DNA of 64,000 nucleotides from contig CBDETM010000002.1 in NCBI GenBank assembly GCA_965242905.1, forward strand, positions 1,860,001-1,924,000. The letters run 5' to 3'. Positions 7,864 through 16,796 of this stretch are shown here, one piece after another. Position 1 is the stretch's first letter; each line of letters opens with the position of its first letter. The notes beneath the pieces are model-generated. The model was not told the origin of the DNA, made no database searches, and saw only the letters and a program-made list of their open reading frames with translations. The position numbers were made by a program, and so were the translations under genes. The stretch comes from Bin5 sp965242905. GTDB lineage: Bacteria > Chloroflexota > Anaerolineae > Caldilineales > Caldilineaceae.

Positions 7864-8916
7864 TCAGATCCAGCCGTGATCGCGGGTGACGGGGATGCCG
7901 CCGCGCTGGTGGGTCCAGGAGAGACCGCTTTCCAGGACGACATCGCTGCCGCTGATGGCCGAGGTCTCGGCGGCGAAGAGGATCTCCATGATGTGTCGGC
8001 TCCATTCGCCGGAGGTGGGCGGCTCGATGTCCTGTTCGATCGATTGGACGAACGATTTCCACTCATAGTGCATGACGGCCGACGGGACTTCAAAGGGTAT
8101 ATCCTCCCACTCATCCCCCTGCCCGACCTGGAGGACCGGTTGTCTGCCGCCGATGATGCGCACGGTGCCGTTGGTGCAGATGACCTGGGTATCCATGGTG
8201 GGCGGCCCGTCGGCGAAGGCGATGGAGACGGCGACGCCGGCGAGGCCATTTTTGTAGCGAATGAGGGCGGTGGCGGTATCGTCGGCGGCCTGGTAGTGGG
8301 CGCGGGTGCCGATGCTGGCGGATACGGATGCGGCCTGGGAAGCCATGAGCCAGGTGAGGCGGTCAACGACATGGACGCCGTTGGTGAGCCACATGCCGCC
8401 GCCATGGAAACGGCTGCGGTACTGGGGCGCGCGGTTTGCGTAGGTCCAGTTTTTGCACGAGAAGCAGACGATGGTCATCAGCGGGCCCAGCCGGCCGAAA
8501 TCGAGGATCTCCTTCATTTTGAGGAGGGGGCCGGAGAAGTGCGGGGTATGGCCGACCATGAGCTTGACGTTGTTGCTGGCGGCGGCCTCGATCATGTCGT
8601 CGCACTGTGCGAGGCTGAGCGCCATCGGCTTTTCGACGAGGACGTGTTTGCCGGCGTTGCAGGCGTCGACGGTGAGGCGGTGGTGGAGGTGATGGCCGAG
8701 GACGACGGCGACGGCGTCGATTTCGTCGTCCTTCAGGAGGTCGGTGTGGGAGGGGTAGCCCTTGGGAATGCCGTACTCTTCCATGTACTGGCGGCGCTTC
8801 TCTTCGAAGAGGTCGGCGACGGCAACGACTTCGGCGTTGTCGAGGGTGGCGATGGCGTCGCAATGGGAGCGGGCGATGCCGCCCAGCCCGATGATTCCGA
8901 CTTTGAGAGTACCCAT
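7864..8916 (-). CDS. Gfo/Idh/MocA family oxidoreductase, duplicate copy 1
   Basis: 350-residue paralogue of the next gene with the same motifs (IIGLGGIARSH, HVLVEKPMALS, GGGMWLTNGVHVVDRLTW). Differences concentrate in the stretch after KLMVGHTPHF and in the TNGTVRIIGGRQPVLQ loop, both expected to line the substrate pocket, so the two copies may act on related but different substrates. It starts 25 bases after the permease stop, so it is in the same transcript. A 146-base spacer separates it from copy 2, longer than other gaps in the operon. Confidence 0.92.
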   Translation of the reverse strand: MGTLKVGIIGLGGIARSHCDAIATLDNAEVVAVADLFEEKRRQYMEEYGIPKGYPSHTDLLKDDEIDAVAVVLGHHLHHRLTVDACNAGKHVLVEKPMALSLAQCDDMIEAAASNNVKLMVGHTPHFSGPLLKMKEILDFGRLGPLMTIVCFSCKNWTYANRAPQYRSRFHGGGMWLTNGVHVVDRLTWLMASQAASVSASIGTRAHYQAADDTATALIRYKNGLAGVAVSIAFADGPPTMDTQVICTNGTVRIIGGRQPVLQVGQGDEWEDIPFEVPSAVMHYEWKSFVQSIEQDIEPPTSGEWSRHIMEILFAAETSAISGSDVVLESGLSWTHQRGGIPVTRDHGWI

Positions 8917-8941
8917 ATCAGCGAGTCGCTCCTGTGGGACG

Positions 8942-9799
8942 TTATTTGAAGACGCCGCTGGTGATGCCTTCGACGATCTGGCGCTGGAAGATGAGGGTGA
9001 TGATGAAGACCGGGATGGTGGTGAGGATGGCTACGGCGGACATGTTGCCCCAGGAGACGTCGAATTCGCTGCGGGCGCCGATGACCTGGGCTTCGGAGAG
9101 GGCCATGGTGATGACCTTGACGCCGGCGCCGCGAGCAAAGATGAGCGGCGTGAAGAATTCGTTCCAGCCGATGATGAAGTTGATGAGGAACATGGTAGCG
9201 ACGCCGGGGCGGATTACGGGCAGGACGATGCGCCAGAGGAGCTGGAAGAAACTGGCGCCGTCGACCTTAGCTGCATCCTCGATCTCGACGGGTACCTGGC
9301 GTAGAAATGAGACCAACACCCAAGTCGTGATCGGCAGCAGCGCACTGCCGTAGAGAATGAGGAGGCCGTGCAGCGTATCCATCAGCTTGAGCGTCTGGTA
9401 CATCTGGAAAAGAGGAATGACGGTGGCGGTGCCGGGCAACATGCTGGAGGCAAGCAGCCCGATCATGACCATGTTTGCGCCTGGGAAGTTGAGACGGGCG
9501 ATGGCGTAGGCGGCCAGCAGGCTGACGGTGAGCGCCAGGATGGTGGAGAATGTGGCCAGCAGGGTGGAGTTGAGCATGTAGCGGGCGATGGGCAGCGCGC
9601 CGAAGATGTCCTGAAAGCGTGCAGTTGCCAGGCTGCGCGGAACGTAGGTCAGCGGTACGGTGAACAATTTCCCGCTCGGGGCGAACGCGGTCAGGAAGAT
9701 ATAGTAGATCGGCAGCAAGACAACGATTAAGAAAAGGATGACCGCGAGATAGAAGAGCGTAGTCTGAAACCTGCGTTTAGAGATTAATTGCATATTCAT
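8942..9799 (-). CDS. Carbohydrate ABC transporter permease (MalG/LacG type)
   Basis: Inner-membrane permease with six predicted transmembrane helices; the second permease subunit of a CUT1-type sugar importer. The EAA loop that contacts the ATPase is VEIEDAAKVDGASFFQLLWRI, ending in the usual LPVIRPG. I start at the ATG at 9799 (MNMQLISKRRF), giving 285 residues; an upstream in-frame start at 9871 would add a polar stretch that overlaps the preceding permease and looks unlike a permease N-terminus. A second ATG at 9793 is also possible. No ATPase gene is present in this operon, so a shared MsmK/UgpC-like ATPase is expected elsewhere. Confidence 0.9.
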   Translation of the reverse strand: MNMQLISKRRFQTTLFYLAVILFLIVVLLPIYYIFLTAFAPSGKLFTVPLTYVPRSLATARFQDIFGALPIARYMLNSTLLATFSTILALTVSLLAAYAIARLNFPGANMVMIGLLASSMLPGTATVIPLFQMYQTLKLMDTLHGLLILYGSALLPITTWVLVSFLRQVPVEIEDAAKVDGASFFQLLWRIVLPVIRPGVATMFLINFIIGWNEFFTPLIFARGAGVKVITMALSEAQVIGARSEFDVSWGNMSAVAILTTIPVFIITLIFQRQIVEGITSGVFK

Positions 9800-9821
9800 G
9801 GGACGCCAGTGACCAGTACTA

Positions 9822-10712
9822 TTACAGCCGTTCCCAGGCGCGGCGGAGGAAGCCGTAGCCGAGGACTCCAACGATCAGGACGATGAAAAAGAGCAGCATG
9901 GCGATGGCAGAGGCGTAGCCGAAGTTCAACACGCGGAAGCCTTCAAGATAGACGAGATAAGAGAGCAGCGAGGTGGCGGTGCCCGGCCCGCCGTTGGTGA
10001 GCGCGTAGACGATTTCAAAGGTGAGAACGCGGAAGATGGCGGTGAAGATGATCATCGAGATGATGAGCGGCATCAGCAGCGGCAGGGTGATGTACCAGTA
10101 GGAGCGCGCGCCGTCGGCGCCGTCGATCTTGGCGGCCTCGTAAAGTTCAAGAGGGATGCCCTGGAGGCCGCTGAGGAAGATGACGGCGAGGAAGGCGGTG
10201 TTTTTCCAGACGTCGGTGATGGTTACGGCGAAGCGGGCGGTGGTGAAGTTGACGAGCCAGAGAGGGCGTTCGCCGCTGATCCGCCAGATGATGTCGTTGA
10301 TGAGGCCGTAATCCTGGTGGAAGATCCAGCGGGCGGCGGTGGCGATCACGATGGGGGCCATGGCCCAAGGCAGCAGATTGACGGCGCGCGTAAAGTTGCG
10401 CATTTTGAAGCGCTGGTTGAGCAGCTCGGCGATGGCCAGCCCGAGCACGACCTGGAGGGCGACGGACGTGACGGTAAAGAAGAGGGTGAAGGTGAGGGTG
10501 GCGTCGACGTTGGCGTCGCGAGTCAGCGCCATGTAGTTGTCCAGGCCGACGAAGTCGAAGGTGCGGCGCACGGGGCTGTTATCGAAGAAACTGATGTAGA
10601 AGGTGCGCAGGAAGGGATAGACGGATGTGAGGAGCCGCCACAGGACCACGGGGGTGACCAACAACCAGGCCAGGACTATACGACGCGTGCTGAGGTTGTG
10701 TTGGCTAAACAA
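9822..10712 (-). CDS. Carbohydrate ABC transporter permease (MalF/LacF type)
   Basis: 296-residue permease with six predicted membrane helices, starting MFSQHNLSTRRIVLAWLL. The EAA motif region is IPLELYEAAKIDGADGARSYWYIT followed by LPLLMPL. The adjacent FEIVYALTNGGPGTATSLLSY is the strongly conserved last periplasmic segment of MalF-like permeases. It pairs with the MalG-type permease that starts 22 bases downstream. The binding-protein gene lies upstream across a hairpin. Confidence 0.92.
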   Translation of the reverse strand: MFSQHNLSTRRIVLAWLLVTPVVLWRLLTSVYPFLRTFYISFFDNSPVRRTFDFVGLDNYMALTRDANVDATLTFTLFFTVTSVALQVVLGLAIAELLNQRFKMRNFTRAVNLLPWAMAPIVIATAARWIFHQDYGLINDIIWRISGERPLWLVNFTTARFAVTITDVWKNTAFLAVIFLSGLQGIPLELYEAAKIDGADGARSYWYITLPLLMPLIISMIIFTAIFRVLTFEIVYALTNGGPGTATSLLSYLVYLEGFRVLNFGYASAIAMLLFFIVLIVGVLGYGFLRRAWERL

Positions 10713-10740
10713 TGATAGAGCACCAGTGGTCAGTGGTTAG

Positions 10741-10776
10741 TTACCGGTGACCAGGAAGGATGCTGGCCACCGGTAA
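10741..10776 (-). other. Intercistronic hairpin between binding-protein and permease genes
   Basis: TTACCGGTG (10741-10749) pairs perfectly with CACCGGTAA (10768-10776), and inside it CCAG pairs with CTGG across one mismatch and an 8-base loop. It lies 13 bases after the binding-protein stop (minus strand) and has no T-run on that side. A hairpin at this place is typical for stabilising binding-protein mRNA over permease mRNA. The structure is seen; the role is inferred. Confidence 0.6.
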
Positions 10777-10789
10777 TTTTCTGCGGATA

Positions 10790-12124
10790 TCAGCCCAGGT
10801 CGCGTTCGAGGATTGGGTTGATCTTGTCCATGGCGGCCGTGACCGCTTCATCGAGGCTGACCTGGTCGGTGAGGTAGGCGTGAACGTTCTGTTCGGCGGC
10901 GTCGTAGATCTCCTGGATGCTGGGGGTAACCGGGCGGGCTTTGACAAGGCCGCCGGCCTCGGCCAGATCCAAAAGGAAGGGCGAAGAGGGTGCGAGATCC
11001 TGGACTTCGGGGTCGGCCCAGAGGGAGACACGGGCGGGAACGCGGCCGCGATAGATCTGCTGCTTCATGACATCGGAGCGTGCGGTAAAGCCGACCCACT
11101 CGGCGGCCAGGTCCTGGTTAGGCGAGCTGGCAACGGCGGACCAGCCCCAGCAGCCGGTGATCGTCTCGGCGTTGTCCGGTCCCATCGGCGGCAGGAATGC
11201 GGAAACCTGATCAGCCCAGAACTCCTCGTTGGTGCGCATGGCGCCGAAGAAGCCATCCCAGCACCACCACATGGCGTACTTATCGGAGAGCCAGCCCTGG
11301 AAGACGGAGCTATAGTCCTCCTGCGGGGCAGAATCGGGGGCGATGTTGTGTTCTGCGTAGAGCGCCTTATAGAAGGCGAGCGCTTCGCGTGCGCCGTCGT
11401 TGTCGAGGTTGTTGATGGCGCCGCCGCCCTGATTGGTCCAATGCTGGATTTCGTTGCCCAGCTGGCCGCCGATCGTGGCGGAAAGGGCGATACCGTAGAT
11501 GCCTGCCTCCTCATCTGTGAGAGCAGTGCCGACTTCGACCAGTTCGTTCCAGTCGGTGGGTGGAGAGACGCCGGCTTCCTCGAAATAGTCGGTGCGATAG
11601 AAGAAGATCTCGGTGTCGTTGCCCCAAGGAATGCGGTAGAGCACGCCGTCCCAGGAGGAAACATCGTGGATCAACGTCTGGGGCCAGTCATCGAGGTCGA
11701 TGTCGTAGAGTTCGACGACGGGCTCGAGCGGGGAGAGCCAGCCGGCGGCGCCGTAGATGGCGGCCTGAAAGTCATCGGAGTGGAAGGCGTCGGTGCCGGT
11801 ATCGCCCGATGCCAGCCGTGTCGTCATCATCTGCTGCCATTCGATGTAGACGGCCGGCGCGACTTCATAGTTGACGATGTTGCCGGTCTCTTCCTGATAC
11901 TGGTCGATGACGCCCTGGAAGAAGTCATTGCTGTCGGCCCAGTAGACGATGTTCAGCTCCTGCGGTACGGCCATGGTTTCTTCGCCGCCGCCATCTTCGG
12001 TGGGGGCGGCCGCGGGCACGGCGCAAGCGCTGAGCGCGGCAAATGCGGCGCCGGCTCCGGCTGTCTTGAGGAAGGCACGACGGGAGACGGGACGCGTCGT
12101 TAAAACGTGTGCTTTTCGGGTCAT
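10790..12124 (-). CDS. Extracellular sugar-binding lipoprotein of ABC importer (family 1)
   Basis: 444-residue solute-binding protein that captures a sugar or oligosaccharide outside the membrane. The N-terminus has a twin-arginine motif (SRRAFLK) and a lipobox (LSAC), so it is probably exported folded by Tat and then lipid-anchored. The mature part shows typical MalE-like stretches: LNIVYWADSNDFFQGVIDQY, DAFHSDDFQAAIYGAAGWL and WVGFTARSDVMKQ. The ribosome-binding AGGAGG lies six bases before the ATG. It is the first gene of the importer/oxidoreductase operon and diverges from a family 78 glycosidase gene, which suggests that the ligand is a plant- or algal-type glycoside product. The exact sugar is unknown. 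Confidence 0.93.
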   Translation of the reverse strand: MTRKAHVLTTRPVSRRAFLKTAGAGAAFAALSACAVPAAAPTEDGGGEETMAVPQELNIVYWADSNDFFQGVIDQYQEETGNIVNYEVAPAVYIEWQQMMTTRLASGDTGTDAFHSDDFQAAIYGAAGWLSPLEPVVELYDIDLDDWPQTLIHDVSSWDGVLYRIPWGNDTEIFFYRTDYFEEAGVSPPTDWNELVEVGTALTDEEAGIYGIALSATIGGQLGNEIQHWTNQGGGAINNLDNDGAREALAFYKALYAEHNIAPDSAPQEDYSSVFQGWLSDKYAMWWCWDGFFGAMRTNEEFWADQVSAFLPPMGPDNAETITGCWGWSAVASSPNQDLAAEWVGFTARSDVMKQQIYRGRVPARVSLWADPEVQDLAPSSPFLLDLAEAGGLVKARPVTPSIQEIYDAAEQNVHAYLTDQVSLDEAVTAAMDKINPILERDLG

Positions 12125-12501
12125 GGAGATCCTCCTGGATTGGAAAGGGAGTAGGGAAGGATGGCTTGTCTACAAATTGTTACTGCAGGTCAGGTAGGTG
12201 GATGAAGGTCTGCGGTTCACGGCATGGATCGAACGATGTTTGGGGGTCAACGTTGTGTGAAACATGCTGTGGGCCGGTCGCTGCATCTTAGCAGAGACAC
12301 CGGAGGCGCTGCAAACTCTGTTTTTGAGGCCACAATGAATTGTCGCTGCATCCGACAGAGATAACTGTCAGGGATCATCTCTCTTTGCACAGGAGGACGG
12401 GGACATACTTTGGGCTGCGCTCCCACTGCTGCTGATGCGATACGTTCTGATACAATACGGCACCAAGTTCCGTCCATCTGTCATCCAGACGCGGCAGCCA
12501 G
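12125..12501 (+). promoter_or_regulatory. Divergent regulatory region (377 bases) between importer operon and glycosidase
   Basis: No gene is seen here. It must hold promoters in both directions. A TACAAT at 12451-12456 could be a -10 box for the glycosidase, but no good -35 is visible. For the minus-strand operon, TTGCAG (12309-12314 complement) and TAAGAT (12285-12290 complement) are 18 bases apart, a weak candidate. A small inverted repeat GACAG-n6-CTGTC lies at 12354-12369. No regulator gene is adjacent. Confidence 0.4.
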
Positions 12502-15267
12502 ATGATTACCCCCTTCGACCTACAGTGTGAATACGCCGTCGATCCGGTGGGCATCGACACGCGGCGGCCGCGCTTCAGCTGGCGGCTGGGTGCGGAGGCG
12601 CGCGGTCAGAGGCAGTCGGCCTACCGGATACTGGTCGCCAGCAGCGAGGCAATACTACTGGCCGGGACCGGTGACAGATGGGACAGCGGCCGGGTTGCCT
12701 CGTCGGAGATGGCGCACGTGGGATATGACGGCGCGGCGCTCGTCAGCAATGAGCGCTGCTGGTGGGCGGTGCGGGTATGGGACGGGGAGGGAGTTGCCAG
12801 CAGATTCAGCGCGGAGGCGGTGTTCAGCATGGGGTTGTTGGAAGCCGGCGACTGGCAGGGGGACTGGGTCGGCGCGGCGGACAGGACGGTCTCGGCACCG
12901 CTGCTGCGGCGGGCTTTCACGGTGGACAGGTCGGTGCGGCGGGCGACGGTCCACATGGCGGGGCTGGGCTATGGGGAGCTGTATGTGAACGGCTCCAAGG
13001 TTGGGTGCAGCGTGCTGGACCCCGGGAACACGTATTACAACAACGACCAGCCAGTTGCTTTGGGTTCGCGCGTGCTGTATGTAAGCCACGATGTTACGGA
13101 GTTGTTGCGGCCGGGCGCCAACGTTTTCGGCGTTATGCTGGGTCATGGCTGGTATAGTGCCGAGGATGAAATTCCGCCGTCGCCCAGTCACCGCACGCCT
13201 TACGGAGACAGGCCCAGCCTGCTGCTGCAAGCGATCATTGAGTACGCGGACGGCGGACAGGTCAGCATCGTCTCGGACGGCGAGTGGAAGGCGGCGCCGG
13301 GCCCGATTACGTATAACGATTTCAATAACGGTGAGAGCTACGATGCACGTTTGGAAAGGCCGGGATGGGACTGTCCCGGTTACGACGACGCGGGCTGGCA
13401 AGCGGCCGTAGCAGTAGACGCGTCCGGTGGTGCGCTGGTGGCGCAAAGCATGCCAGCGGCGCGGATGATGGAGACGCTGCCGGCGGTCGAGATGACCAAC
13501 CCGAGCGAGGGCGTGTATATTTTCGACCTGGGTCAGGTGATTACGGGATGGTGCCGGCTGCGGGTGCGGGGGCCGGCGGGCGCGACGGTCACGCTGCGGC
13601 ACGGGACCTGTTTGTACGCGGACGGGACGCTGGACGCGCGCAGCAATCTGTGCAATGCCCCCAGTTCGGATGAGGCGTACAGGCAGGGGACCGGCCGCGA
13701 TGGGGGCGTACATCATAGCGCGCGGCAGACGGACAGCTATACGCTCAGAGGAGATGGTGTCGAGGTATGGGAGCCGCGCTTCACGCTGCACAGTTTCCGT
13801 TATGTGGAGGTGACCGGCTATCCGGGCGCGCCCGCGCTGGATAGCGTGGAGGGGCGGGTTGTGCACACGGCGGTGGGGACCAGGAACCGTTTTCGCTGTT
13901 CGAACGAGCTCTTCAACCGGATTCACAGCAATGTGCACTGGACGCTGCGAGGCAGCTTTCAGAGCATCTCGCAGGACGCGGCCGACCGCTCCGAACGGGT
14001 GGCGTGGCTGGGCGATCCGGGCTTTATCGCCGAGGACTATCTTTACAATTTTGAGAGCGCCAGTTTTTGGGCGAAGTGGCTGGAGGACATCGCCGACGCG
14101 CAGAGGGAGGACGGCGATATTCCAGTGGTGGCTCCGCTGCACTGGCGCGCGACGATGGACGCCTATCTGAGGTGGATGGACTGGGCGAGCACCTACCCGA
14201 TCTTTGTGTGGCAGGTCTACCGACATTACGGCGACGGGCGCGTTCTGGCGAGGCATTATGGTCCGCTGAAGCGGATGATGGCGTTCTACGGCGCGCTGGC
14301 GGAAGGGCATATCATGCGCCATGGGCTGGGCGACCACATGGAGCCGCAGGCGGACGGAACTTCCAGCTTCAGGCCGCTGCATACGCCGATGGCGCTCACG
14401 TCGACGGCATACTATCAGCACTGTGCTTGGATCCTGGCGCAGGCGGCGCGGGTGCTGGGCGAGGAGGAGGAGGCGCGGCGGTACGGAGCGCTGGCCGGGA
14501 AGATCCGGGAGGCGTTCAACCGCGAGTTTCTGGACGGAGAGAGCAACCAGTACGGGGGCGGAAGCCAGACGGCGAACGCGGTGGCGCTGCATCTTGACCT
14601 GGTGCCGGTGGAAAGGGTGGAGGCGGTTGTGGCCAACCTGGTCGAGGATATTCGCGTGCGCCGGGACGGGCATCTGACGACAGGGATCATAGGCACGGCG
14701 GCGCTGGAGAATGCGCTGCCGCGCTACGGGCAGGCGGAGGTTATGGCCGAGTTGATGTCGCAGATGACTTTTCCGAGCTGGGGCGAGCAGATTGCCAAGG
14801 GCGCGACGACGGTGTGGGAGTCTTGGAACGGCGATCCGGAGGAGGAGTTGAGCCTGAATATGAAGATGTTCTGCAGCACGGAGGTCTTTTTCTACCGAAC
14901 GCTGGCGGGGATCAGCCCGACGAGTCCTGGCTACCGGACGATTGCGATCAGTCCCAGTTTGGTCGGCGGTGTGACCGAAGTGGAGGCGGAGGTCGAAACG
15001 GTGTCGGGCGTGGTGGCGGTGGCCTGGCAGCGCGAGGAGGGGACGTTCGCTCTGCAGGTGACCGTGCCTGTCAACACGACAGCGGAGGTCAGCGTTCCGA
15101 GGCTGGGACAGGGCGCGGCGGCCATCAGCGAGGGTGGAAAGACAGTTTGGGAAGAGGGATTGTACAGACCGGGCGTTGCGGGGATCGAGGCAGGCGAGGA
15201 AAATGGGGACGCCATCACCTTTGATGTGGGCTCCGGGTCTTACGACTTTCGTCTGGTCGAAGAATAG
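12502..15267 (+). CDS. Glycoside hydrolase family 78 (alpha-L-rhamnosidase-like)
   Basis: 921-residue glycosidase predicted to release terminal alpha-L-rhamnose. The layout follows the bacterial rhamnosidase family: an N-terminal Ig-like domain (ITPFDLQCEYAVDPVGIDT), the Bac_rhamnosid_N carbohydrate-binding region (ATVHMAGLGYGELYVNGSKV), a concanavalin-like domain (about 320-440), the (alpha/alpha)6 catalytic barrel (about 450-800) and a C-terminal beta-sandwich. The acid region is DAADRSERVAWLGD near residue 492 (family norm DCPQRDERLGWTGD), and the second active-site region is GATTVWESWNGD near 765. Both keep the acidic residues but differ from the norm, so specificity for rhamnose is not certain. 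No signal peptide is visible, so it should act in the cytoplasm on imported glycosides. The oxidoreductase gene follows 36 bases later. Confidence 0.87.
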   Translation: MITPFDLQCEYAVDPVGIDTRRPRFSWRLGAEARGQRQSAYRILVASSEAILLAGTGDRWDSGRVASSEMAHVGYDGAALVSNERCWWAVRVWDGEGVASRFSAEAVFSMGLLEAGDWQGDWVGAADRTVSAPLLRRAFTVDRSVRRATVHMAGLGYGELYVNGSKVGCSVLDPGNTYYNNDQPVALGSRVLYVSHDVTELLRPGANVFGVMLGHGWYSAEDEIPPSPSHRTPYGDRPSLLLQAIIEYADGGQVSIVSDGEWKAAPGPITYNDFNNGESYDARLERPGWDCPGYDDAGWQAAVAVDASGGALVAQSMPAARMMETLPAVEMTNPSEGVYIFDLGQVITGWCRLRVRGPAGATVTLRHGTCLYADGTLDARSNLCNAPSSDEAYRQGTGRDGGVHHSARQTDSYTLRGDGVEVWEPRFTLHSFRYVEVTGYPGAPALDSVEGRVVHTAVGTRNRFRCSNELFNRIHSNVHWTLRGSFQSISQDAADRSERVAWLGDPGFIAEDYLYNFESASFWAKWLEDIADAQREDGDIPVVAPLHWRATMDAYLRWMDWASTYPIFVWQVYRHYGDGRVLARHYGPLKRMMAFYGALAEGHIMRHGLGDHMEPQADGTSSFRPLHTPMALTSTAYYQHCAWILAQAARVLGEEEEARRYGALAGKIREAFNREFLDGESNQYGGGSQTANAVALHLDLVPVERVEAVVANLVEDIRVRRDGHLTTGIIGTAALENALPRYGQAEVMAELMSQMTFPSWGEQIAKGATTVWESWNGDPEEELSLNMKMFCSTEVFFYRTLAGISPTSPGYRTIAISPSLVGGVTEVEAEVETVSGVVAVAWQREEGTFALQVTVPVNTTAEVSVPRLGQGAAAISEGGKTVWEEGLYRPGVAGIEAGEENGDAITFDVGSGSYDFRLVEE

Positions 15268-15303
15268 CTTGTATCCGAACAATCAGACCTTAGGGGAACT
15301 AGG

Positions 15304-16299
15304 ATGACGATGAAGATTGCAGTTGTGGGAACCGGCGGCGTGGCTGAAAGGAATTATCTGCCCTACATCGTTGAGCGCGAGGGGATCCAACTCAGCTATT
15401 TGAACCGCACGCGCAGCAAGGCTGAGGCGGTGGCGGAACAGTTCGGCGGGCGCGTGGCGGCGGATGCGGCCGACCTGATGGCGGACGAGCCGGACACCTG
15501 CCTGGTTTTCACCAAGGAGACGGACCGTCTTGACGCGGCGAATGCGCTGCTGCCGCACGGGCCGAAACGGCTCTTCTTTGAGAAGCCGCTGGCGGCGCGG
15601 TACGGGCAGGCGAACGTGGTCGAGGAGGATTTCTTCGATGCGCGTACGATGATGCAGGCGGCGCATGGCGCGGGCGTGGAGACGGCGATGGTGTTCAACT
15701 ACCGCTTCTTCGATCAGACGCGGCTGGCGCGGGAGATCGTGGAGCGAGAGGAATTTGGGCAGCCGGTGCATTTCACGGGCATGGTGCATTACAACTGCTG
15801 GAGCCACTGCATCGACCTGTTGCTATACTTCATGGGGCCGGCAGCCAGTATCAGCGCGCAGGCGTCCTCGCCAGGCGCGGGCGCCGATGAAGCGCGCAAC
15901 GTGACGGTGGCTGCGCGCCTGGTGAACGACGCCACCGGTACGCTGATTGGCACGTCGGCCATCGATCCCAAGCTGCCGCTCTACGAGCTGACCTTTGCGT
16001 ATGAGCACGGACGGCTGAGTATGCGGGACCTGGACGGTGAGATGGAGGTGATCAACTACCGCACGGGCCGGCATGAACGGCACAATCTGACATTTGATAT
16101 CTCGCGCTGGGACCAGTACAGGGCTTCGTTCGGTAAGGCGATCAACGCCTATCTGGACAGTGTGCGGGATGGGGCGCCGCCGCCGATTCCGGGCATGGCC
16201 GGTTTGCAGGAGCTGCAGTTTGAGGCGGGGATCAAGCGGGCGATTGCGAGCGGCGCGACGGTGGATTTGGAGGAGGCGTTTGGGCTGGGGGGGTTGTAA
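15304..16299 (+). CDS. Gfo/Idh/MocA family oxidoreductase, glycosidase-linked
   Basis: 331-residue NAD(P)-dependent dehydrogenase. The Rossmann motif is AVVGTGGVAERNYLP, the cofactor motif LFFEKPLAARYG, and the substrate-domain region MVHYNCWSHCIDLLLYF with the likely catalytic His. The ATG at 15304 has AGGGGA six bases upstream. It is the fourth family member in this 11-kb module and is quite different from the tandem duplicates. Co-transcription with the glycosidase suggests oxidation of the released sugar. Confidence 0.88.
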   Translation: MTMKIAVVGTGGVAERNYLPYIVEREGIQLSYLNRTRSKAEAVAEQFGGRVAADAADLMADEPDTCLVFTKETDRLDAANALLPHGPKRLFFEKPLAARYGQANVVEEDFFDARTMMQAAHGAGVETAMVFNYRFFDQTRLAREIVEREEFGQPVHFTGMVHYNCWSHCIDLLLYFMGPAASISAQASSPGAGADEARNVTVAARLVNDATGTLIGTSAIDPKLPLYELTFAYEHGRLSMRDLDGEMEVINYRTGRHERHNLTFDISRWDQYRASFGKAINAYLDSVRDGAPPPIPGMAGLQELQFEAGIKRAIASGATVDLEEAFGLGGL

Positions 16300-16428
16300 T
16301 TCAACCCGCCTTCGATACGAAAAATGGCAAGATGAGCGGCCAAGCTATCATGGAGGTAGCTGGCGGTTGGGGAACTCAGATACCGAGAAGGCTGGCCTGT
16401 TACTTTTTCCGAGTCCTGAATTTTGGCG

Positions 16429-16722
16429 TTAGTCCTGATGGGCCGGCGGCGAGGGCTGTGAGACATGCCCCATCACGGCAGCGTACAGGAACCCGATATC
16501 ACTTGACAACTGGTCGAGTCTTTCGCCCAGCGCGGCAAATCGTTCTTCGTTGCGGTTGAATAGGTCTTCGTAGCGGGTGAATCTTTCTTCGTTGCGGTTG
16601 AACTGTTCGGCGGCGTAGACGAACGTCTTGTCGATGTCAGCGAACTGCTCTGCGTGCTCTTTGGCACTCTGTTCTAAAATGCGTTCAATGCGGTCCAGGC
16701 GATCTTCACTCTGTTCAGTCAT
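16429..16722 (-). CDS. Small coiled-coil protein of unknown function
   Basis: 97-residue highly charged protein that looks helical throughout (RLDRIERILEQSAKEHAEQF, ALGERLDQLSSDIGFL). It contains a near repeat FNRNEERF twice (about residues 41-48 and 55-62), which suggests a short internal duplication. No enzyme motif is present. A GGAG lies ten bases before the ATG. Its C-terminus becomes hydrophobic (DIGFLYAAVMGHV). Single gene between the sugar module and repeat copy B. Confidence 0.6.
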   Translation of the reverse strand: MTEQSEDRLDRIERILEQSAKEHAEQFADIDKTFVYAAEQFNRNEERFTRYEDLFNRNEERFAALGERLDQLSSDIGFLYAAVMGHVSQPSPPAHQD

Positions 16723-16796
16723 GGGGGACTTTACTCCATTGGATGTTGTCGGTTAAGTATATACCGACTGTTGCAGGTGTTCAAGGGGTGTAGGGG

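Noticed and set aside
10760..12103. 447-residue plus-strand open frame opposite the binding-protein gene
   Set aside because: The minus strand has a Tat signal, lipobox, AGGAGG and family features; the plus frame is Gly/Val/Asp-rich noise.
12655..15282. 875-residue open frame on the minus strand opposite the GH78 gene
   Set aside because: It is the complement of a GC-rich coding sequence; the translation is Arg/His/Pro-rich without domains, and the plus strand carries clear GH78 motifs.
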